Shown here in pieces: positions 9,208 to 19,224 of a stretch of 64,000 nucleotides of DNA (the stretch's first letter is position 1; every line of letters starts with the position of its first letter). The position numbers were made by a program, and so were the translations under genes. The DNA is from Nodularia sp. LEGE 06071 (GTDB taxonomy: Bacteria; Cyanobacteriota; Cyanobacteriia; Cyanobacteriales; Nostocaceae), in NCBI RefSeq assembly GCF_015207755.1, contig NZ_JADEWH010000006.1:204759-268758 (forward strand), written 5' to 3'. The notes under the pieces are model-generated. The model was not told where the DNA came from and did not search any database. It was given only the letters and a program-made list of their open reading frames with translations.

Positions 9208-10035
9208 TTAATCCCCTTGTGCAGCTTGCCTAACTTGTTCTAAATTTAAATCTAACGCCTGGGCAATTTGCTCAACTGTCAAACCCAACGCCAATAATCG
9301 AGATACTGCTGCTAATTTAGCTTTCAAACTACCTTCTTGCAAGCCTTCTTGTAAGCCTTCTTGCAAGCCTTCTTGTAAGCCTTCTTGTTTAGCTTCTTGA
9401 TAAACTCGTGTTTTTTTCAAATCGCTCAACCCAAACATTTCTTCAATCTCCTTTCGACTCATTGTGGGAAACTTATAAACCAAGATTGTCTCTATTAATT
9501 GTAGTAACTGCTGCCGTTTTGGTTCAGCGTTAATCTCTTGCTGGCTTCTGTCTATTAATTCCCTAGCAGTGATAATTGCTGTATTTTTATTCTCAACTAT
9601 TAATTTAATAGTAGCAATCCCAATCGGCAATGATACTGTTTCCCCTAATTCATCTAGATAAATGCGGGTAACACGCTGGCTGGTGAAAAATTCGCTGTAA
9701 TTATTGATATCTGAAGTATCAAGGCTGCGCGTGGGATAAATTACTACTCCTCGCCATGAGTTTTTAGGTTGATTTTGCCGCAAATATAAATATATTTCCG
9801 AAAATAGGCGCGAATAAATTTCTGTGTCATTTTGGAACTGAACCTCAACAAAGTAGATGGGGTTGTGTTCGTCTTGTGTCGGCAGAAAAACGCCATCTAT
9901 ACGAAATGCCGTTTGCTTAATTTCTATTGAAGCGAATGTGTAAGTTTCAGCAAGCTGGGGTGAATTACCAATTAATTCAAAAAAAATACTGGGCAATTCT
10001 TGAAAAAGGCGATAAAAAATACTGTCGGTTTTCAC
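9208..10035 (-). CDS. DUF2887/Rpn-type PD-(D/E)XK nuclease-like protein
   Basis: The 275-residue product belongs to the cyanobacterial DUF2887 group, related to Rpn/transposase-like PD-(D/E)XK nucleases. The N-terminal FYRLFQELPSIFFELIG opening is diagnostic; GVFLP followed after nine residues by YFVEVQFQND supplies the acidic and ExQ/ExK-like positions of the nuclease fold. Near residue 215 it has a tandem QEGL repeat encoded by a 12-bp DNA repeat (9332-9391), and it ends in a helical segment (LTVEQIAQALDLNLEQVRQAA). The QEGLxEG linker is common in this family and can vary in length. Function is uncertain: proposed roles include recombination-promoting nuclease activity. Confidence 0.82.
   Translation of the reverse strand: MKTDSIFYRLFQELPSIFFELIGNSPQLAETYTFASIEIKQTAFRIDGVFLPTQDEHNPIYFVEVQFQNDTEIYSRLFSEIYLYLRQNQPKNSWRGVVIYPTRSLDTSDINNYSEFFTSQRVTRIYLDELGETVSLPIGIATIKLIVENKNTAIITARELIDRSQQEINAEPKRQQLLQLIETILVYKFPTMSRKEIEEMFGLSDLKKTRVYQEAKQEGLQEGLQEGLQEGLQEGSLKAKLAAVSRLLALGLTVEQIAQALDLNLEQVRQAAQGD
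9332..9391 (-). repeat. 12-bp tandem repeat inside the DUF2887 gene
   Basis: Four copies plus a partial fifth of CCTTCTTGYAAG run head to tail. The variable base alternates C, T, C, T, so the array looks like a duplicated 24-bp unit. Each unit encodes the four residues QEGL, so gain or loss of units keeps the reading frame. Confidence 0.9.
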
Positions 10036-10577
10036 TCTTGATGTAGTACTGAAATTTGCGTTCTTGCGATTTTACCTCTGATGGGTGAGCATTATCTATT
10101 CATTCAGCATAGTAGTACTTATGTACTAACTAAATTTAGTTTGTAGAGGATAAGTGTGATTTGACCGTGTTATTGGCTATATAGAGCCTTTTTTTGACTA
10201 TTTATCCTGAGTAAATCTAGGGTTTATTACACCTAAAGACGGCAAACACCACTTTGAGATTACGGTTCACCCTAATTGCTGAAAGTATTAATTCTCATAC
10301 ATTAGACAGAGTGAAAGTAAATTTCTCAATGAACCCACTAAATACATCCTTTAAAATTAACCGTCCCGTCCAAGGTTCGGGAAACCCTCCTTCATGGACT
10401 GGCTATAACTGAAGTTCTCAGTATATATATCAGGATAACTTGAGGTTTTAACCCCAGGAAAGCCGAATTAAAGGTTGTTAATGCTGAACTGACTGTCTTT
10501 TGAAACCAATTGGTTCAAGATTTAGTCCCTTATATTCCCATTCATTCATTTGTAGTTATACGGAGCCAATACTTAAA
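10036..10577. promoter_or_regulatory. Intergenic region and dnaK leader
   Basis: This 542-base region contains no supported gene. It holds the divergent promoters of the DUF2887 gene and dnaK. The reading frame of dnaK stays open back to a TTG at 10500, but family alignment places the true start at 10578. I did not find a CIRCE element (TTAGCACTC-N9-GAGTGCTAA). Confidence 0.5.
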
Positions 10578-12479
10578 ATGGCAAAAGTTGTTGGAATTGA
10601 CTTAGGTACCACAAACTCTTGCGTAGCAGTTATGGAAGGTGGTAAACCCACTGTTATTGCTAACGCGGAAGGTTTTCGGACTACACCATCAGTAGTGGCA
10701 TTTGCCAAAAATGGCGATAACTTAGTTGGTCAAATCGCTAAACGCCAGGGTGTGATGAACCCTGAAAATACGTTTTACTCTGTTAAACGCTTTCTGGGAC
10801 GACGCTACGACGAAGTTGGTAACGAGTCTACGGAAGTTTCTTACAAAGTCCTGAGCAGCAACGGCAATGTCAAGTTAGATTGTCCGATTGTTGGTAAACC
10901 GTTTGCCCCTGAAGAAATTTCTGCAAAAGTTCTTCGCAAGCTTGTCGAAGATGCCAGCAAATATTTGGGTGAAACTGTAACCCAAGCTGTAATCACTGTT
11001 CCAGCATACTTTAATGATTCTCAGCGACAAGCGACCAAAGACGCTGGTAAGATAGCAGGCATTGAAGTTCTGCGGATTATCAACGAACCTACCGCCGCTT
11101 CTCTAGCTTATGGTTTTGATAAGAAGAGCAACGAAACTATCTTGGTATTTGACCTTGGTGGTGGTACTTTCGACGTATCCATCCTAGAAGTAGGTGATGG
11201 TGTATTTGAAGTGCTAGCTACTTCTGGTGATACTCACCTGGGTGGTGACGACTTCGATAAGAAAATCGTTGATTTCTTGGCTGAACAATTCAGAAAAGCA
11301 GAAGGAATTGACCTGCGTCAAGATAAACAAGCTTTACAACGTTTGACTGAAGCGGCAGAAAAAGCTAAAATTGAGCTTTCTAGCGTTTCTCAAGCGGAAA
11401 TCAACTTGCCATTTATAACGGCTACCCAGGATGGACCCAAGCACCTGGATACAACTTTAACCCGTGCTAAGTTTGAAGAACTCTGCTCGGACTTAATCGA
11501 CCGTTGCCGCATTCCTGTGGAAAACGCAATTCGGGATGCTAAATTAAGCAGAGCCGATATTAATGAAGTTGTACTAGTTGGTGGTTCTACCCGGATTCCC
11601 GCCGTGCAACAGGTGGTGAAGCAGGTACTAGGTAAAGACCCCAACCAAAGCGTTAACCCTGATGAAGTTGTGGCAGTTGGCGCGGCTATTCAAGCAGGTG
11701 TGTTAGCGGGTGATGTCACAGGCATCTTACTATTAGATGTATCTCCACTGTCTTTGGGTGTAGAAACCTTGGGCGGTGTGATGACTAAGATTATCCCCCG
11801 GAATACTACAATCCCCACAAAGAAATCGGAAGTCTTCTCTACAGCTGTGGATGGACAAACCAATGTGGAAATTCACGTGCTTCAAGGTGAGCGTGAGTTC
11901 TCAAATGATAACAAGAGCTTAGGAACCTTCAGACTTGATGGTATTCCTCCCGCACCACGTGGTGTACCACAAATTGAAGTTACCTTTGATATTGATGCCA
12001 ACGGTATTCTCAATGTTACCGCTAAGGACAAAGGCACTGGTAAGGAACAGTCCATCAGCATTACTGGCGCTTCGACTTTGGATAAATCCGACGTTGACCG
12101 CATGGTGCAAGAAGCTGAACGAAATGCTTCTTCTGATAAAGAACGTCGGGAAAGAATTGAACGCAAGAACCAAGCCGATTCTTTGGCGTACCAAGCCGAG
12201 AAGCAGCTGCAAGAATTAGGTGATAAAGTTCCTGAAGCTGACAAGACGAAGGTGGAAGGTTTGGTGAAAGATGTACGTGAAGCCGTTGCCAAAGAAGACG
12301 ACGAGCAAATCAAGAAGCTGACACCAGAATTACAACAAGCATTGTTTGCGGTTGGTAGTAACATCTATCAGCAAGCAGGTGGTGATGCGGCTCCTGGTGC
12401 TGAACCTCAAGATGGTGGCCCTACTCCTCCTGGTAGCGGTGATGATGTGATTGACGCTGATTTCACTGAAAGCAAGTAG
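10578..12479 (+). CDS. dnaK: Chaperone DnaK (Hsp70)
   Basis: Hsp70 is an ATP-driven cytoplasmic chaperone working with DnaJ and GrpE. The 633-residue product begins [22 protein letters not shown] and carries every DnaK hallmark: [47 protein letters not shown], the interdomain linker [14 protein letters not shown], and a substrate-binding domain with a disordered, acidic, Gly/Pro-rich tail ending [12 protein letters not shown]. Length is right for cyanobacterial DnaK2-type proteins. The upstream in-frame TTG at 10500 would add 26 unrelated residues and is rejected. No dnaJ or grpE follows; the gene ends in its own terminator and appears monocistronic. Confidence 0.97.
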   Translation: MAKVVGIDLGTTNSCVAVMEGGKPTVIANAEGFRTTPSVVAFAKNGDNLVGQIAKRQGVMNPENTFYSVKRFLGRRYDEVGNESTEVSYKVLSSNGNVKLDCPIVGKPFAPEEISAKVLRKLVEDASKYLGETVTQAVITVPAYFNDSQRQATKDAGKIAGIEVLRIINEPTAASLAYGFDKKSNETILVFDLGGGTFDVSILEVGDGVFEVLATSGDTHLGGDDFDKKIVDFLAEQFRKAEGIDLRQDKQALQRLTEAAEKAKIELSSVSQAEINLPFITATQDGPKHLDTTLTRAKFEELCSDLIDRCRIPVENAIRDAKLSRADINEVVLVGGSTRIPAVQQVVKQVLGKDPNQSVNPDEVVAVGAAIQAGVLAGDVTGILLLDVSPLSLGVETLGGVMTKIIPRNTTIPTKKSEVFSTAVDGQTNVEIHVLQGEREFSNDNKSLGTFRLDGIPPAPRGVPQIEVTFDIDANGILNVTAKDKGTGKEQSISITGASTLDKSDVDRMVQEAERNASSDKERRERIERKNQADSLAYQAEKQLQELGDKVPEADKTKVEGLVKDVREAVAKEDDEQIKKLTPELQQALFAVGSNIYQQAGGDAAPGAEPQDGGPTPPGSGDDVIDADFTESK

Positions 12480-12509
12480 TTTTCAATATTGCCCCCTGTT
12501 AATATTTTT

Positions 12510-12544
12510 CCCATCCAAGCTGATGCCTGGGTGGGATTTTTTTA
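12510..12544 (+). terminator. Intrinsic terminator of dnaK
   Basis: An 11-base arm CCCATCCAAGC pairs with GCCTGGGTGGG (two G-U pairs) across a four-base loop and is followed by ATTTTTTTTA. It lies 31 bases after the dnaK stop. Confidence 0.9.
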
Positions 12545-12706
12545 TCTATCTCTAGATTTTTTGATCTATATCTATAAGAGTAAGTATGGCTAGGCCACCC
12601 CAGCTATTATTAATCAAATCATGTTTTTACGCCAAGGAGAAAATAAATAAAATACTAACCCATCCTCAATATCTCTGTAGTTAAGTTTTCCATTCAGGAA
12701 ATCGAT

Positions 12707-13339
12707 ATGTCTTACCCTTCAGCACCTTGGATTCTTAAAGGTGATGCTATTCAAACTCTGCATTTGGTGAATATTGACCAAGTGCGATCGCTTGTTCCGC
12801 CAGAGTTAAATATTATTTCTGTATGGCCTGGTAAAACTTTCGGTGGTCTGTATTTATCCAAATATGGCTCAGGTTCGGTGCTGGAGTACAGTGAGTTAAT
12901 TTTTGCCCCTGCTGTGGTAATTTATCAAGGTAAAATCGGCGTTTGGGTATCCCACATTTATGTAGATCATGGGGATTCTGTCGCTGGTGGTCGGGAGATT
13001 TGGGGACTACCCAAGGAACTAGCTAATTTTAGCTGGAAAGGAAAAGGTGTTATTGTCCGTCAAGGCGATAGCCTGCTGTGTACTCTCAACTATGATCAGC
13101 AAAATCTAGCATGGCGGCAACGGTTAGGCGCTGCTAGTTTCAGTAAAATCGGGACTAATTTGCTCATATTTAACTTTAAATTTGAGGGTCGTTTGGGTTT
13201 GGTGGGTTCCAAGTTAGAAATTGCTGCTGAAAGTCCTTTTGCTGGCTTAGGTTTAACTCAGCCTTTGGTAACTGTGGGTTGTGAACAGATGACTTTACGG
13301 GTGGATGCGCCCAAAGTTGTAGGACAGAGGACAGCTTAA
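12707..13339 (+). CDS. Acetoacetate decarboxylase family protein
   Basis: The 210-residue product matches the acetoacetate decarboxylase-like family (ADC superfamily). It has the APWILKGDAIQ opening, the YSELIFAPAVV strand and the conserved GGREIWGLPKELANFSW motif that contains the active-site Lys region of this fold. True acetoacetate decarboxylases act on C4 keto acids, but cyanobacterial members have no proven substrate, so only the family is asserted. It follows the dnaK terminator by 160 bases and is followed by an unrelated methyltransferase, so it is probably a single-gene unit. A HIP1 site overlaps codons near 12783. Confidence 0.85.
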   Translation: MSYPSAPWILKGDAIQTLHLVNIDQVRSLVPPELNIISVWPGKTFGGLYLSKYGSGSVLEYSELIFAPAVVIYQGKIGVWVSHIYVDHGDSVAGGREIWGLPKELANFSWKGKGVIVRQGDSLLCTLNYDQQNLAWRQRLGAASFSKIGTNLLIFNFKFEGRLGLVGSKLEIAAESPFAGLGLTQPLVTVGCEQMTLRVDAPKVVGQRTA

Positions 13340-13448
13340 TTTATCGGGGAAAGCAGCAGAGAAAGCAGTGCGATTTTGTTAGGGGCTAAAAATTAGGGGT
13401 ATAAATCACAGCTTCAAGAGTGCGATCGCATCGCAGTGAAATAGCTTC

Positions 13449-14408
13449 GTGATTTTACGCAAAACCGACTATAGCAACCCATCAAAAATAATGAAAAATT
13501 TAGTGACTGGCATTCTGAATGAAAATACAAAATTGCTGATCAAATCATCTCCAATATATCGAGTTTTCTATAACAAAACTCATGCAAATAAGCTAGCTGT
13601 TGAAGGCAAAAGACTTGATATTTGTGCGAATGAATTTGCTATTTATTTGCTTCATTCTGGGAGGAAAAAATATGTCCTGCGGGATAAAGTATGCTTAGAA
13701 ATTGGCAGTGGATGGTTACTGACTCACTCATTGCTTTTTTACCTTCTGGGAGCTAAAAAAATTTATGCCACGGATTTAGAACCTTTATTACAGAGCGACT
13801 ATATTTCAAATGCTGTGTGTAGGTCGGTAGAGTGGAGTATCATAGACAGCTTATCTACATTTGAAGATCGTGAACTCATACAATATCGTCTCAACAAATT
13901 GCTGTCAGTAAAAAAGTTCACTGTCGAAAAATTACAAGAATTCGGCATTGAATACATTGCTCCTATCGATTTATGTCAAAGAATGCCTAATGAAGAAAAA
14001 TTAGATTTTATCTTTTCTAAATCGGTGTTAGAACACGTACCAATTGATGATATAGTACCACTTTTCCAAAGTCTTGTAAGTGGAATGTCTGAAGATGGTT
14101 TTATGTTTCATCTCATTCATTTGTCTGATCACAGGGATTTATCCAATAAACCATTTGATTTTTTAATTTATTCACAAGAGGAATATCCTAGATCCTTACA
14201 AACAAGGTGGGGAAATCGAATTCGACGCAGCCAATGGCGACAGCTATTTTATAAGTTCACAGAGTTAGACTTTAAATTTGTGTTTGAATGGTCATGCAAT
14301 GATAAAAAGTTACCAGACAAAATTGACTCTTGTATTCAATATATAGATGAAGAAGACCTGAGAGTTTCTCACATCGGTGTCTATATGACTCGTAAAAATA
14401 AAAAATAA
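13449..14408 (+). CDS. SAM-dependent class I methyltransferase
   Basis: The 319-residue product has a Rossmann-fold methyltransferase core: motif I LEIGSGWLLTHSLLFYLLGA, an acidic residue after strand 2 (IYATDLEP), and a post-I segment FIFSKSVLEHVPIDDIVPLF, typical of small-molecule or sugar methyltransferases. The substrate is not evident. The frame opens with GTG at 13449; an ATG at 13491 (MKNLVTG) is an equally reasonable start because neither has a clear ribosome site. The gene is AT-rich relative to neighbours, and HIP1-like sites flank it on both sides. It lies tail-to-tail with patB. Confidence 0.8.
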   Translation: MILRKTDYSNPSKIMKNLVTGILNENTKLLIKSSPIYRVFYNKTHANKLAVEGKRLDICANEFAIYLLHSGRKKYVLRDKVCLEIGSGWLLTHSLLFYLLGAKKIYATDLEPLLQSDYISNAVCRSVEWSIIDSLSTFEDRELIQYRLNKLLSVKKFTVEKLQEFGIEYIAPIDLCQRMPNEEKLDFIFSKSVLEHVPIDDIVPLFQSLVSGMSEDGFMFHLIHLSDHRDLSNKPFDFLIYSQEEYPRSLQTRWGNRIRRSQWRQLFYKFTELDFKFVFEWSCNDKKLPDKIDSCIQYIDEEDLRVSHIGVYMTRKNKK

Positions 14409-14441
14409 TTACGATCGCGATCGCAGCGCCAGTTTTCCGAA

Positions 14442-16043
14442 TTAAGTTATATTTAGCACTTTCCGTAACAGTGCCTGATCTTCTACTTTAACTTTCAACC
14501 GACCATTTTCTACATCGCGAATCCAGCTTTGGCTTTTACCTGTTAGCTTTGCTAACTCCCGCTGGGATAGCTGCAAATTTTTTCGCGCCTCTAAAATCTG
14601 TTCTCCAGGTAAATCGCTGTTGATTTTGGTCTTTCTTCTGCTCTTCACAGTTCGCCGTGGTTTTTTGTGCGATTCCGAAATGCACTGTTCCCATTCTGAC
14701 GGTAGTTCAAAAGACAAAATTCGCGCATTCATCAGCAGATTCCACTTACCACGGGGGCCTGAATCTGTGAGGCGATTGTTACCACCACCATCATTAATCC
14801 AAAATTCTAAAGCTTCTTCTGGATCTTCGGGAATACCCATCAACTTCGCCCACAAGGGTTGAATTTCTAAAGGGTAAGTTACTGGATCAAAAATGGGTTT
14901 AATGCCATGATGATTGAGAATTTCTAAATCACTTTCAAAAGTGCGTAGTAAACGCTTACGTTCTTCCCGTTGTCTAGAGGCAATGGTAACTTTTGCTTCA
15001 CCATAAGCAATGCGGAGTAATGTAGGAATAGTAATGCGTTGTTCTTTACCCATTTTGGTTTTAAACAGCAACCACAGCATCAATCGTACTGCTCCTTCAT
15101 GCTGCTGCCAAATGCTCATAACAGTTGTTAATAGCGTTTTGGGTAAACTGCCATATTGATAAAATGCAGTTCGCTCTTTACACGCTTGTTTGTTTAAGAA
15201 ATACTGCGCCCATACTCCGGCTTTTACTTTAAAAGTTAATCCGACTAAATATTTGCACCCCAAATCATCTTCTTGAAAGTGATGCTGAATATTGATTAAG
15301 TGCCACAAACGGCTCCCGGTCACCGAAAATCCTTGCAGACGACCTTGCTGAGGCCAATCAATGGAAATCATCAAGGAACAAGCTTGCTGGACAATATTTT
15401 TCATTAAGGCTAGCTTGGCATTTTTACTTAAGTCCTTGCGCTTTTCTAAGCCTAAATATTTCTCAATTTGGCGTTCGTCAATGGCAAATTCTTGTTCCCA
15501 AGGTTGCTCTAAGGATGTAGCATAGGCAGCAAACATGAGATGAATGCAAGTAGCTCTAATATCAAGTGCGGCAATTGCAGCTAATTCAGTTATACTGTTG
15601 CTGGTGTGAGCGTTGACTGGAAATGGGTCTTGGAGATGAAAGGCGATCGCACCCCGTCCTTGTTTAACTTTTCTGGCATAAGACAGGTAACCTTCTTGAT
15701 TGATTTCCCAATTTAGGGATGTACGTTGTGCCAAGACGTTGCAAGCTTCCCAAATCACAATCGCTGAAGCAAAGGGATTATTCTGACCATTGGCAAATAA
15801 ATCTGGGCTAGCTGCATCTCTCGGCTCAACTTTGCATCTGCCTTTTTTGGCTTGCCAAGGGATGGGCGAATTAGTTGGACAAACTATAACACATTGCGGT
15901 TCAGGATAATAGCCTTCACAGTTATTACAAAGAACAGGGTCGATCCAGTATTCATCGTTCTCTATTTTGATTGCACCCGTAGGACATTGGGGGCGGCAGT
16001 TGTCACATCCAACGCAATTGTTGTTAGGAATTGTATAAGGCAT
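14442..16043 (-). CDS. patB: PatB/CnfR: ferredoxin-HTH activator of nitrogen fixation genes
   Basis: PatB (CnfR in Leptolyngbya) is a master activator of nif genes under low oxygen; in Anabaena it is required for diazotrophic growth. The 533-residue product starts with a bacterial 4Fe-4S ferredoxin module (CVGCDNCRPQC from C9, then CNNC and CVIVCP, residues 1-60), which could sense oxygen or redox state. A middle region of about 400 residues has no motif I recognise. The C-terminus is a Cro/Xre-type helix-turn-helix (LSQRELAKLTGKSQSWIRDVENGR, about residues 490-515). This order matches PatB exactly. It is divergent from fdxB across a 1.1-kb gap, the same neighbour as in Nostoc PCC 7120. Confidence 0.93.
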   Translation of the reverse strand: MPYTIPNNNCVGCDNCRPQCPTGAIKIENDEYWIDPVLCNNCEGYYPEPQCVIVCPTNSPIPWQAKKGRCKVEPRDAASPDLFANGQNNPFASAIVIWEACNVLAQRTSLNWEINQEGYLSYARKVKQGRGAIAFHLQDPFPVNAHTSNSITELAAIAALDIRATCIHLMFAAYATSLEQPWEQEFAIDERQIEKYLGLEKRKDLSKNAKLALMKNIVQQACSLMISIDWPQQGRLQGFSVTGSRLWHLINIQHHFQEDDLGCKYLVGLTFKVKAGVWAQYFLNKQACKERTAFYQYGSLPKTLLTTVMSIWQQHEGAVRLMLWLLFKTKMGKEQRITIPTLLRIAYGEAKVTIASRQREERKRLLRTFESDLEILNHHGIKPIFDPVTYPLEIQPLWAKLMGIPEDPEEALEFWINDGGGNNRLTDSGPRGKWNLLMNARILSFELPSEWEQCISESHKKPRRTVKSRRKTKINSDLPGEQILEARKNLQLSQRELAKLTGKSQSWIRDVENGRLKVKVEDQALLRKVLNIT

Positions 16044-17151
16044 ACGGATATCGGGCTTCTTCCCACTCTAATTGTTGAGATGTTTGGCTTAAGTCTCCCC
16101 TGGATGTTTCTTGGCTATTTATCACTGGCCACCAAATTATTTTTTCAGCAAAAATAATCTCTATTTGCTCTAATAATTCCCCACATCCATATTTTAATTA
16201 CACATCTAATTGCCAGATATTTCCGGCTTTTAATGATAGCTTTAGATTACTTCGTTATAGAATTTTCTAGTTTATAGAAGTCCGAATTTATCTGTGTAGT
16301 CTACGGCAAGCCACGACCTGTCTACATTTCTGGTCAATTAATTATTGCTGTACTTCATTGAGGAGGAAATTGCTATATTAACTATACATTTCATAAATAA
16401 TTAGCAGAGTTTGTTCATAATGAGCTAGGAAAGTTTTTTTAAGGCTTTACTTAAAGATTTGCTTCCAAACTGTTTCTGCTAACCTTAAAGCATTACCCAA
16501 AGTGTTTTTGGAGAACATAGATGTATTTGCCTAGGAGAATTCATTTCCTTTATTAATAATTTTAATATTTATTATGGTCAAAATTTCTGTTACTAACTAT
16601 ACATTTATATGAATGTATGAAGAAAGGAAGAAGATGGTTTTTAAATTCCCAAAATTAAGGCGTTAAAATTAAGTCGAAAACAGGTATTTTTATTTTATAA
16701 ATGACAAAACTAAAATTCACCAATGTAATTAATGAACATATAAAATGTATCGTAAAATACTGTTAGGGATATATTTCTTATTCCTATGAAAGAAAAAATC
16801 TCATTATTTTGATCAATAATTTAATTTGCCACATAAATAATCGGTATTGATTTATATTTTTCCACACACAGATTTATTGTTGCTGGAACATAAAATAGCT
16901 AGCCAGAGAGGATTATTGGGATTTAACAGGATGTAATTTATATAAAATAAATAATTTATTCTTGAATTTATTCCGAAAATTATTGATAATAAGTTTCATC
17001 TAATAGCTAGATTAGCTAAATTCACAGAAGTATTTATCATAAGTCATGAAATTTTAATTCGAGAAAAAATAATTGTTTAACAGTAAAACAAGACAATAAT
17101 ATTGAGTTAGGATGATGATTAAAGTACAAACAAATTGGCAGGCGTTTATTC
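16044..17151. promoter_or_regulatory. Long divergent patB/fdxB regulatory region
   Basis: These 1108 bases are unusually AT-rich and lack any convincing ORF. They must hold the promoters of patB (leftward) and fdxB (rightward), probably heterocyst-linked. A TGT-N9-ACA sequence at 16724-16738 loosely resembles NtcA-type sites but is weak. No repeat of the dispersed families occurs here, unlike most other gaps in the window. Confidence 0.5.
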
Positions 17152-17445
17152 ATGGCACAACTAACAGGATTGACATTTGGAGGTAATCCCTGGACACCTA
17201 AATTTGCCCAGGAAATTGACTACGAAAAATGTATCGGCTGTGGCAGATGCTTTAAAATATGTGGTCACAATGTATTATCATTAAAAGCTCTCAACGAAGA
17301 GGGAGAATTTGTAGAAGATGAGGAAGATGATGAAATTGAGCGCAAAGTAATGGTTGTGGCTCACCCAGAAAACTGTATTGGTTGTGAGGCTTGTTCACGG
17401 ATATGTCCCAAGAATTGCTACAGCCATACTGTAGTTGACAATTAA
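17152..17445 (+). CDS. fdxB: Ferredoxin III, 2x[4Fe-4S], nif-specific
   Basis: FdxB is a small soluble ferredoxin found with nif genes (TIGR family ferredoxin III, nif-specific) and may pass electrons to nitrogenase or its assembly. The 97-residue product has two clusters of Cys: C27-x2-C30-x2-C33-x3-C37 and C75-x2-C78-x2-C81-x3-C85, separated by an acidic insertion ([13 protein letters not shown]). In the first cluster the usual Pro after the last Cys is Gly. The N-terminus [17 protein letters not shown] is typical of the family. Its promoter is shared with patB, suggesting control by that regulator. Confidence 0.94.
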   Translation: MAQLTGLTFGGNPWTPKFAQEIDYEKCIGCGRCFKICGHNVLSLKALNEEGEFVEDEEDDEIERKVMVVAHPENCIGCEACSRICPKNCYSHTVVDN

Positions 17446-18079
17446 GGATTTGGGAATTTGCTTCAGGTTTTTCTGGTGACAAAGGGTACTCTGAAAATCA
17501 AGCATGAAGGCACAAAGCAAGGTAATTAGAGGGGAATTATAGCTACTTACTGTAACTAGCAAAGAGTTCACAGTAAACAGAATTGTAAATCTTAAGTTGT
17601 TATTTATTAACAAATTCATACTTGCGGCTAAACTAGTCTGATCAATATTAAGGCTAGTGGTGTCATCTTGGAGTACCTAATTTTTTTTCATTAGCAGCAG
17701 CGTTACAGGAATTTAAATATATTCTTAAGTTTTGGGGGGGAAAGATATGAAATCATCTGGAAAATTCCCCCAAATTTTGTCAGAGTGAGATAGAAAGTTA
17801 ATAAGTGAAGACAAAAAACGCTGACCTGTGAAAATGTAAAAACCAGTAGCCACGAATATGGTGAAAATCATAAAAATACAAGATAAAAAGTAAAGCATTA
17901 TCTTGTTTGGCTAGGGTGATACATCAAAAGTGCAGGATGCGATCAACTGGGAGTGGGGAGTAGGGAGTAGGGAAATTATTTTCTAACACCTAATACTTGA
18001 TACATACTCAATCACAATCTTCCACATTTACCCCAGAAAATCACACCTTTCATGACCGCTTAAAGAGCAGGTAGCATAT
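17446..18079. promoter_or_regulatory. fdxB-coxB2 intergenic region with heptamer-type repeat
   Basis: This 634-base gap has no supported gene. It includes a short tandem array of GGGAGTA/GGGAGTG units at about 17950-17972, of the STRR heptamer kind known from Nostoc genomes. The promoter of the cox2 operon should lie here. Confidence 0.6.
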
Positions 18080-19051
18080 ATGCAAAAAGTTCCTGTTTCA
18101 CTATGGACTCTGGTCGCTGGAGTTGTAGTCACAGCAATTAGTATTTGGCTCGGACAAAATCACAATCTATTGCCAGAACAAGCATCTCAACAAGCGCCTT
18201 TGGTAGACGCATTTTTCAATGTCATGTTTACCATTGCGATCGCACTGTTTCTGATTGTAGAAGGAACGATTGTCGTATTTTTGGTTCAATACCGTCGCCG
18301 TCGGGGTGATGATACCGATGGTGTCCCCGTAGAAGGTAACGTTCCCTTAGAAATCTTTTGGACAGCAATCCCCACAGTGATTGTAGTCGCTTTGGGTATC
18401 TACAGCGTCGATGTTTACAACCAAATGGGCGGATTTGAGCCTGGAAGTCATCCCCATGCTGCTGCTCATGTTTCCCATGCAAGTGGAACTGCGATCGCAG
18501 CTACCCTTAATGACACTTCAGTATCTGGAAGTACCGCGAATATTGGTATTGGTGCGTCTCCCAAAACACAGGGTAAACAAGCTGACTTGATTGTGGATGT
18601 CCAAGGAATGCAGTACGCCTGGATATTTAACTATCCCAATAGTGGGATTACCACTGGCGAGTTACACGTTCCCGTTGGTGCGGATGTGCAGTTGAATCTT
18701 TCCGCCATTGATGTGATTCACTCCTTTTGGGTTCCACAATTCCGGTTGAAACAAGACGCGCTTCCCGGTATCTCTACTCAACTGCGATTTGTCGCTACTA
18801 AACCAGGTACATATCCTGTAGTTTGTGCGGAATTGTGCGGTGGTTATCACGGTTCTATGCGATCGCAAGTAATTGTCCACACACCAGAAGAGTTTGATAG
18901 CTGGTTAGCAGAGAGCCAGATTGCAGCAAAGCAAGACCTTAACCAAGCCGTTGCGGTTAATCCGGCTGAGTTATCAACTTCAGAATTTCTCGCTCCCCAT
19001 GTTCATGATTTGGGGATGAGTGCAGCAACTCTCGCTCAACTTCAAAAGTAG
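18080..19051 (+). CDS. coxB2: Cytochrome c oxidase subunit II (heterocyst-type Cox2)
   Basis: Subunit II carries the CuA centre that receives electrons from cytochrome c. The 323-residue product has an N-terminal transmembrane segment (LWTLVAGVVVTAISIWLG), a second one (FFNVMFTIAIALFLIVEGTIVVFLV), and a periplasmic cupredoxin domain with IDVIHSFWVPQFRLKQDALPG and the complete CuA motif CAELCGGYHGSMRSQV. The CuA site separates it from quinol oxidases. A His/Ala/Ser-rich insertion (residues about 125-170) precedes the cupredoxin domain. The order coxB-coxA-coxC behind fdxB matches the cox2 operon of Nostoc PCC 7120, induced in heterocysts to lower oxygen. Confidence 0.95.
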   Translation: MQKVPVSLWTLVAGVVVTAISIWLGQNHNLLPEQASQQAPLVDAFFNVMFTIAIALFLIVEGTIVVFLVQYRRRRGDDTDGVPVEGNVPLEIFWTAIPTVIVVALGIYSVDVYNQMGGFEPGSHPHAAAHVSHASGTAIAATLNDTSVSGSTANIGIGASPKTQGKQADLIVDVQGMQYAWIFNYPNSGITTGELHVPVGADVQLNLSAIDVIHSFWVPQFRLKQDALPGISTQLRFVATKPGTYPVVCAELCGGYHGSMRSQVIVHTPEEFDSWLAESQIAAKQDLNQAVAVNPAELSTSEFLAPHVHDLGMSAATLAQLQK

Positions 19052-19224
19052 TCGTTGTTCATTGGTCAGGACTTACCCAAAATTATGAATAAACGAACCG
19101 CAAAGGACACAAAGGACACAAAGAAAGAAGAGTTTCACTAGAGTTCTTGCGTAAGTCTTTTATTTATTGGTTATTGGTGATGACGACTGACTGAGGACAA
19201 AAATAAATTGTCGCAAAATAGCTT

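Noticed and set aside
10360..10430. Possible tRNA-like segment with GGTTCGGGAAACCC
   Set aside because: No cloverleaf with a seven-base acceptor stem or anticodon arm could be formed; no tRNA gene was seen in the window.
11882..12364. A 160-codon minus-strand frame inside dnaK
   Set aside because: Mirror frame of a strongly conserved gene, Ser/Cys/Leu-rich as expected for an antisense reading.
16724..16738. NtcA site in the patB-fdxB gap (TGT-N9-ACA)
   Set aside because: The match to GTA-N8-TAC is poor and such sequences are expected by chance in AT-rich DNA; kept only as a remark.
17945..17972. CRISPR-like repeat
   Set aside because: The GGGAGTA-type units are only 7 bases and contiguous with no spacers, so this is a simple heptamer repeat.
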